Assembly (NCBI GenBank): GCA_009787035.1
Contig: WRGV01000004.1
Coordinates: 3,079-14,106, forward strand
Length of the DNA: 11,028 nucleotides
DNA from: Propionibacteriaceae bacterium
GTDB taxonomy: Bacteria; Actinomycetota; Actinomycetes; Propionibacteriales; Propionibacteriaceae
Reading direction: 5' to 3'
In this document: positions 6,276-11,028 of the stretch, one piece after another
Numbering within the stretch: the stretch's first letter is position 1
Layout: each line of letters starts with the position of its first letter
Made by a program: the position numbers and the translations under genes
Notes under the pieces: generated by a model
The model's input: the letters and a program-made list of their open reading frames with translations, nothing else
Databases searched by the model: none
What the model was told of the DNA's origin: nothing

Positions 6276-7586
6276 ATGAAACCCCTCACGAAGATCGCCG
6301 TCATCACCGTGGCGGCCGCCCTCAGCCTGACGCTGGGAGCCTGCAGCAGCAACAGCGGCAGCACCACGACCTCGTCCTCGTCGGCGGGAAGCGGCAACCA
6401 CCTGACCGTGTGGGCGTGGGATCCGACGTTCAACATCTACGCGATGAACGAGGCGCAGAAGATCTATGCGGCCGCGCACCCGGGCTTCACGCTCGACGTC
6501 CAAGAGGTGTCGTGGGACGACATCCAGACCAAGCTGACCACCATCGCCCAGGCCAACCAGCTCGACCAGCTGCCCGACATCTTCCTGGTGCAGAACAACG
6601 CGTTCCAGAAGAACGTGACCTCGTACCCGCAGCTGTTCGCCGACATGAGCAACGCGGGCATCGACTACACGCAGTACCCGAAGGCCGTCGTCGACTACTC
6701 GGTGGTCGACAACAAGAACTGGGGGCTGCCGTTCGACAACGGCGCCGTCATCGCCGCCTACCGCACCGACGTGCTGCAGCAGGCCGGCTACACGCTGGCC
6801 GACTTCACCGACATCAACTGGTCCGACTTCCTGACCAAGGCCAAGGACGTGCTCGCCAAGACCGGCAAGCCGCTGCTGTCGGGCCAGGCGAACTCGTCCG
6901 ACATGATGATGATGATGCTGCAGTCGTCGGGCGCGAGCCTGTTCGACGCGCAGGGCAAGCCGGCGATCGTCGGCAACCAGGCGCTGCTGAACACCATCAA
7001 CGTCTACAAGCAGATGGTGCAGGCCAAGGTGTACACCGAGGTCAACTCGTGGGACGAGTACGTCGCCAGCTTCGTGAACGGCGATGTGGCCGGCGTCATC
7101 AATGGGTGCTGGATCCTCGGCTCGATCCAGACCGCCAAGGACCAGTCGGGCAAGTGGGACCTGACCGACATGCCGGCGCTGGACGGCGTGCCCGGCGCGA
7201 CGAACTACTCGGCCAACGGCGGCTCGTCGTGGGCCATCAGCGCGTCCAGCAAGAACTTCGCGCTGGCCGCCGACTTCCTCAAGTCGACGTTCGCCGGATC
7301 GACGCAGCTGTACGACACGATCCTGCCGAGCTCGGGCGCGCTGGCCAACTGGATCCCGGCCGCCAAGTCGGACGTCTACGGGCAGCCGCAGCCGTTCTTC
7401 AACAACGACAAGATCTACGCCAAGATCGTCGACTACGCCTCGAAGGTGCCCAGCAACAACACCTCGCCGTACTACTACGAGGCCCGCGACGCCATCAGCG
7501 CGGCCGTCACCCAGATCCTGGGCGGCACCGACGAGACGAAGGCGCTGCAGCAGGCCCAGCAGACCGTGGAATTCGCGATGCAGTGA
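6276..7586 (+). CDS. ABC sugar transporter substrate-binding lipoprotein (family 1, likely galactosides)
   Basis: This 436-aa extracellular solute-binding protein belongs to the family-1 carbohydrate type (PF01547/PF13416). The lipoprotein signal has K2/K6, a hydrophobic core at 7-20 and lipobox L-G-A-C with the lipidated C23. A Ser/Thr/Gly-rich linker (about 24-40) tethers it to the membrane face. The mature domain opens with LTVWAWDP, and carries P-D-I-F-L-V-Q-N, W-G-L-P-F-D-N-G and F-V-N-G-D-V-A-G-V-I-N-G-C-W segments typical of sugar-binding proteins of this class. The ATG at 6276 has AAAGGA 5 nt upstream. It is followed after 13 bp by the first permease and is first in the operon. Substrate is inferred from the downstream beta-galactosidase: lactose or galacto-oligosaccharide. 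A run of five Met codons (ATG x5, 6903-6917, residues 210-214) is a small curiosity. Confidence 0.93.
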   Translation: MKPLTKIAVITVAAALSLTLGACSSNSGSTTTSSSSAGSGNHLTVWAWDPTFNIYAMNEAQKIYAAAHPGFTLDVQEVSWDDIQTKLTTIAQANQLDQLPDIFLVQNNAFQKNVTSYPQLFADMSNAGIDYTQYPKAVVDYSVVDNKNWGLPFDNGAVIAAYRTDVLQQAGYTLADFTDINWSDFLTKAKDVLAKTGKPLLSGQANSSDMMMMMLQSSGASLFDAQGKPAIVGNQALLNTINVYKQMVQAKVYTEVNSWDEYVASFVNGDVAGVINGCWILGSIQTAKDQSGKWDLTDMPALDGVPGATNYSANGGSSWAISASSKNFALAADFLKSTFAGSTQLYDTILPSSGALANWIPAAKSDVYGQPQPFFNNDKIYAKIVDYASKVPSNNTSPYYYEARDAISAAVTQILGGTDETKALQQAQQTVEFAMQ

Positions 7587-7599
7587 CGGGGCCGACGCC

Positions 7600-8532
7600 G
7601 TGTCCACTGTGCGACTGACCGCAAAACCGTCCCCCGCCACGGGGCGCCGGATCGTCGGGTTGGAGAAACGCCACAGCCTCACCGGCTGGGCGTTTCTCAC
7701 CCCGGCGGCCGTGCTGATCGCGGTCATGAGTTTCTACCCGATGATCCAGTCGTTCATCCTGTCGCTGCACACCGGCCGCGGCACGGTGCTGCACTGGGCC
7801 AGCCCGATCTGGTACAACTACGCCCGGCTGTTCCAGGACCAGACGTTCAAGCTGACCATCCAGAACACGTTCATCTACCTGGTGATCCAGGTGCCGATCA
7901 TGCTGATCATGGCGCTCATCCTGGCCACGATCCTGAACGACAAGACGCTGCGGTTCAAGGGCCTGTGGCGCACCGCGATCTTCCTGCCGTGCGCGGTGTC
8001 GCTGGTGTCGTACTCCATGGTGTTCCGCACGCTGTTCGCCACCAACGGGGCCATCAACGACGCGCTCATGGGCCTGCACCTGATCGATTCGCCGATCAAC
8101 TGGCTGGCCCAGACCGGCACGGCCCGCATGGTGATCATCCTGGGGCTGCTGTGGCGCTGGACGGGCTACAACATGGTGTTCTACCTGGCCGCGCTGCAGA
8201 CGATCGACTATTCGACGTTCGAGGCCGCCCGGATCGACGGCGCCAACACCGTGCAGACGTTCTTCCACGTCACCGTGCCGCAGCTGCGACCCATGATCCT
8301 GTTGACGGCCATCATGTCGACCAACGGCACACTGCAGCTGTTCGACGAATCGTGGAACCTGACGCAGGGCGGCCCCGCGAACACGTCCATGACGATGTCG
8401 CACTACCTGTACCAGCTGTCGTTCCAGAGCAACCCGAACATCGGCTACGGCTCGGCGGTCTCGTACGCCATCTTGATCATGGTGGCCATCCTCGCCGCGA
8501 TCCAGATGAAGGTGGGTGACAAGCGTGACTAG
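7600..8532 (+). CDS. ABC sugar transporter permease, MalF/LacF type
   Basis: This 310-aa inner-membrane permease of the binding-protein-dependent transport family (PF00528) has about six membrane segments, the first near residues 28-50. The cytoplasmic EAA loop, which docks the ATPase, is E-A-A-R-I-D-G at 208-214 followed by F-F-H-V-T-V-P-Q-L. It should pair with the next gene's product to form the transmembrane channel. The GTG at 7600 has only a weak GGGG (7588-7591) 8 nt upstream; GTG 7609 is an alternative that would remove three residues. The 13-bp gap to the binding-protein gene suggests translational coupling. Its stop overlaps the start of the next gene. Confidence 0.92.
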   Translation: MSTVRLTAKPSPATGRRIVGLEKRHSLTGWAFLTPAAVLIAVMSFYPMIQSFILSLHTGRGTVLHWASPIWYNYARLFQDQTFKLTIQNTFIYLVIQVPIMLIMALILATILNDKTLRFKGLWRTAIFLPCAVSLVSYSMVFRTLFATNGAINDALMGLHLIDSPINWLAQTGTARMVIILGLLWRWTGYNMVFYLAALQTIDYSTFEAARIDGANTVQTFFHVTVPQLRPMILLTAIMSTNGTLQLFDESWNLTQGGPANTSMTMSHYLYQLSFQSNPNIGYGSAVSYAILIMVAILAAIQMKVGDKRD

Positions 8533-9334
8533 GAAACTTCGACGCGCGGTGATGTACGCCGTGCTGGTGATCGCCTCGCTGTTGTCGGTCTTCCCGCTGT
8601 ACTTCATGATCGTCAGCGCCACCAACACCAGCGCGCAGGTGCTGGGCGCGCGGCTGCTGCCCGGCCTGCAGCTGCTCACCAACCTGCACGCGCTGATGGC
8701 GCAACAGGACCTGCTGGCCGCGCTGTGGCATTCGTCCCTCAACGCCGTGTCGACCACGGTGCTCGCGCTGATCGTGTGCGCCGTCGCCGGCTACGGCTTC
8801 GAGGTGTACCACTCGCGGGGCAAGGACGCCGTCATGAACATCCTGCTGCTCACGATGATGATCCCGTTCGCCGCGACGATGATCCCGCTGTTCCGCATGT
8901 TCTCCGAAGCGGGGCTCGCCAATTCGACGCTGGCCGTCATCTTGCCGGCCATCTCGACGCCGTTCCTGATCCTGCTGTTCCGGCAATCGGCGCGGTCGTT
9001 CCCGCACGAGATTCTGGACGCCGCCCGCATCGACGGCCTGGGCGAGCTGACGATCTTCGTCCGCATGTTCATCCCGACCATGCGCTCGACGTTCGCCGCG
9101 GCCGCCGTGATCACGTTCATGGGCGCGTGGAACAACTTCCTGTGGCCACGCGTGATCCTGATCAGCAACTCGCAGCAGACCATCACGATGCTGATCTCGA
9201 ACTTCCGCGCGGGGTACGTGATCGACTATGGCGTGCTCATGCTCGCCGTTTTGGTCGCCTCGCTGCCCACGATGATCATCTTCTTGATCCTGCAGCGCAG
9301 CTTCGCCAACGGCATCACCGGGGCCGTCCAGTAG
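8525..9334 (+). CDS. ABC sugar transporter permease, MalG/LacG type
   Basis: This second permease of the PF00528 class has 269 aa from the GTG at 8525. It has about six membrane segments and an EAA loop with Asp in first place: D-A-A-R-I-D-G at 165-171, then F-V-R-M-F-I-P. The C-terminus Q-R-S-F-A-N-G-I-T-G-A-V-Q resembles LacG/MalG-type ends. I choose GTG 8525 over GTG 8516 because AAGGTGG (8509-8515) lies 9 nt before 8525 and directly abuts 8516. This start overlaps the upstream stop by 8 nt, a coupled arrangement. No ATPase gene follows; the next gene is the beta-galactosidase 12 bp on. Confidence 0.92.
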   Translation: MTRKLRRAVMYAVLVIASLLSVFPLYFMIVSATNTSAQVLGARLLPGLQLLTNLHALMAQQDLLAALWHSSLNAVSTTVLALIVCAVAGYGFEVYHSRGKDAVMNILLLTMMIPFAATMIPLFRMFSEAGLANSTLAVILPAISTPFLILLFRQSARSFPHEILDAARIDGLGELTIFVRMFIPTMRSTFAAAAVITFMGAWNNFLWPRVILISNSQQTITMLISNFRAGYVIDYGVLMLAVLVASLPTMIIFLILQRSFANGITGAVQ

Positions 9335-9346
9335 AAAGGAACACCC

Positions 9347-11028
9347 ATGTCCGTCTTCGACCGGCTCGCCGATCCGGGTTTCTTCGAGGAGAACCGGGTG
9401 GCGGCCCACTCGGGACACCGCTGGTTCGCCGACGCCGCACAGGCCGCCACGGGCGTCAGCAGCTACGAGCGCTGCCTGGACGGGCTGTGGCGCTTCCACT
9501 ACGCCGTCAACCTGGGCGCAACCGTCCCGGGCTTCCAGGAGCCCGGCTTCGACTGCTCGGGCTGGGACGCCATCGCCGTCCCCGGGCACATCCAGCTGCA
9601 GGGCTACGACCGGCCGCAGTACGTCAACGTGCAGTACCCGTGGGACGGGCACGAGCAGGTCGAGCCCGGGCAGGTGCCGACGCAGTTCAACCCGGTGGGC
9701 AGCTACGTGACGACGTTCGCGTGGGACGAGCCGCTGGCCGAAGGCGAGACGCTGCACGTCGTCTTCGGCGGCGCCGAGTCGGCGCTGGCGTGCTGGCTCA
9801 ACGGCGTCTTCATCGGCTTCGCCGCCGACTCGTTCACGCCGTCCGAATTCGACCTGACGCCCGCGCTTCGTCCCGGCGAGAACACGCTGGCCTGCCAGGT
9901 CGTGCGCTTCAGCGCCGGCAGCTGGATCGAAGACCAGGACATGTTCCGGTTCTCCGGCCTGTTCCGCAGCGTCGTGCTCGTGCGGCGTCCGGCCTGCCAT
10001 GCGCAGGACATCGCCGTGACCACGCCGCTGTCGGACGACCTGCGCCACGCCGACGTGCGCGTGCGGGTGCAGCTGACCGCGGGCGGGCGGGTCTCGGCCC
10101 GGCTGGTCGCCGCGGATGGTTCGGTGGTCGCGCAGGGGCTGGCGGGGACGGATCGTCCCGGCGAGGTCGCGCTCGGGCTGCCGCTGGACGAACCGGAGCT
10201 GTGGAGCGCCGAAAGCCCGTGGCTGTACCGGCTGGAGCTGGACGTGCACGACCTGGCGGGCCGGCTCACCGAGTGCGTGCCGGTTCAGGTGGGCGTGCGC
10301 CGGTTCGGCATCGAGGACGGGTTGCTGAAGATCAACGGGCGCCGCATCGTCTTCACGGGCGTCAACCGGCACGAGTTCGGCCTGGCCGGGCGCGTCATGA
10401 CGCCCGAGCAGACCGAGGCCGACATCGTGACCATGAAGGCCGCCAACATCAACGCCGTGCGCACGTGCCACTACCCGAACAACACGTTCCTGTACGACCT
10501 GTGCGACCGGTACGGCCTGTACGTCATCGACGAGATGAACCTGGAGTCGCATGCCATGTGGGACCGCCTGCACCTCCAGCACCTGCCCGACGCCGAGGCG
10601 CTGCCCGGGGATCGTCCGGAATGGCTGCCCGTGCTGCTCGACCGGGCCGCCAGCATGCTGGAGCGGGACAAAAACCACCCGTGCGTGGTCATGTGGTCGT
10701 GCGGCAACGAGTCGTACGGCGGGCGGGACATCCTGGCGGTGTCGCAGTGGTTCCATGCGCACGACGCCACCCGGCCGGTGCACTACGAGGGCGTGCGCTG
10801 GGACCCGCGGTACCGGCAGACCTCCGACGTCGAATCGCAGATGTACACCCCGGCGGCCGACATCGCCGCGTACCTGGAAACGCATCGCGACAAGCCCTTC
10901 ATCCTGTGCGAGTACGCGCACGCGATGGGCAACTCGTTCGGCGCGGTCGATGAGTACACCGAGCTGGCCTACCGCGAGCCGCTGTTCCAGGGCGGGTTCA
11001 TCTGGGACTTCGCCGACCAGGCCATCGC
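9347..11028 (+). CDS. lacZ: Beta-galactosidase, glycoside hydrolase family 2 (3' part outside window)
   Basis: The frame from the ATG at 9347 is open to the window end: 560 codons plus 2 nt of a LacZ that is usually about 1000 aa. AAAGGA at 9335-9340 lies 6 nt upstream, matching the binding-protein gene's ribosome site. The order is an N-terminal sugar-binding jelly roll (about 40-215, with PGHIQLQGYDRPQY), an Ig-like domain (about 218-320), then the TIM barrel. GH2 motifs are NRHEFG at 340-345, RTCHYPNN from 372, DEMNLESHAMWD from 395, acid/base E455 in CGNES, and nucleophile E522 in CEYAHAMGNSFG; GGFIWDFADQ closes the visible part. It hydrolyses beta-galactosides in the cytoplasm (no signal peptide), fitting the transporter ahead of it. 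The N-terminal wording recalls LacZ of Gram-positive bacteria more than the E. coli enzyme. Confidence 0.95.
   Translation, partial: MSVFDRLADPGFFEENRVAAHSGHRWFADAAQAATGVSSYERCLDGLWRFHYAVNLGATVPGFQEPGFDCSGWDAIAVPGHIQLQGYDRPQYVNVQYPWDGHEQVEPGQVPTQFNPVGSYVTTFAWDEPLAEGETLHVVFGGAESALACWLNGVFIGFAADSFTPSEFDLTPALRPGENTLACQVVRFSAGSWIEDQDMFRFSGLFRSVVLVRRPACHAQDIAVTTPLSDDLRHADVRVRVQLTAGGRVSARLVAADGSVVAQGLAGTDRPGEVALGLPLDEPELWSAESPWLYRLELDVHDLAGRLTECVPVQVGVRRFGIEDGLLKINGRRIVFTGVNRHEFGLAGRVMTPEQTEADIVTMKAANINAVRTCHYPNNTFLYDLCDRYGLYVIDEMNLESHAMWDRLHLQHLPDAEALPGDRPEWLPVLLDRAASMLERDKNHPCVVMWSCGNESYGGRDILAVSQWFHAHDATRPVHYEGVRWDPRYRQTSDVESQMYTPAADIAAYLETHRDKPFILCEYAHAMGNSFGAVDEYTELAYREPLFQGGFIWDFADQAI

Noticed and set aside
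6903..6917. Five consecutive ATG codons, considered as a phase-variable microsatellite
   Set aside because: A trinucleotide repeat changes length in frame and would not switch expression; five units is short.
6003..7727. Long minus-strand frame across the binding-protein gene and intergenic region
   Set aside because: It lies opposite a clear lipoprotein gene with ribosome site and lipobox; the predicted chain is a low-complexity mix of Arg, Val, Gly and Asp.
8477..10921. Long open frame on the minus strand opposite permease 2 and lacZ
   Set aside because: Composition (Arg, His, Val, Gln, Asp) and the absence of any domain mark it as a shadow of the plus-strand genes, whose catalytic motifs are intact.
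1..11028. CRISPR array, transposon, integrase, toxin-antitoxin or defence genes
   Set aside because: No regularly spaced repeats, terminal inverted repeats, tRNA-like structures or such protein families were seen; all sizeable genes are metabolic, transport or exported proteins.

Overview
The window is GC-rich, coding-dense DNA with GTG starts and lipobox signal peptides, as in a high-GC Gram-positive (Actinobacteria). The best taxonomic pointer is the gene at 1601-3121. It encodes a close relative of the 5S subunit of methylmalonyl-CoA carboxytransferase, the transcarboxylase of the Wood-Werkman propionate cycle. This suggests a propionic acid bacterium (Propionibacteriaceae); the assignment is inferred from recalled protein similarity, not from a search.

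Layout. (1) 1-666, minus strand: the 5' two thirds or so of a secreted phosphoesterase/acid-phosphatase family protein, cut by the window edge. (2) 667-906: divergent intergenic region with a 17-nt dyad and a -10 element that places a probable leaderless start at 907. (3) 907-1476, plus: a small lipoprotein of unknown role. (4) 1477-1600: convergent intergenic region with a strong bidirectional terminator hairpin and a 14-nt perfect palindrome. (5) 5956-1601, minus: cstA, a YbdD/YjiX-family small protein gene, then the 5S carboxytransferase gene, closely spaced and probably one transcript. (6) 5957-6275: 319-bp divergent regulatory region. (7) 6276-11028, plus: a carbohydrate ABC importer (lipoprotein binding protein and two permeases) followed by a GH2 beta-galactosidase that runs off the window.

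How the genes fit together. The plus-strand operon reads as beta-galactoside (lactose or galacto-oligosaccharide) uptake and hydrolysis. It has no ATPase gene in view, so it probably borrows a shared MsmK/MalK-type ATPase. The minus-strand operon pairs a CstA transporter, whose family members import pyruvate or peptides, and its small partner protein with the enzyme subunit that carboxylates pyruvate to oxaloacetate. That suggests a pyruvate-scavenging arm of propionate metabolism. The two operons diverge from one intergenic region, so they could share carbon-source control.

I see no CRISPR array, IS element, prophage, tRNA or rRNA, and no clearly new multi-gene system. The points most worth a second look are the CstA/YbdD/5S linkage, the roughly 84-residue expansion of a CstA loop, the probable leaderless lipoprotein gene, and several unassigned dyads in the intergenic regions.
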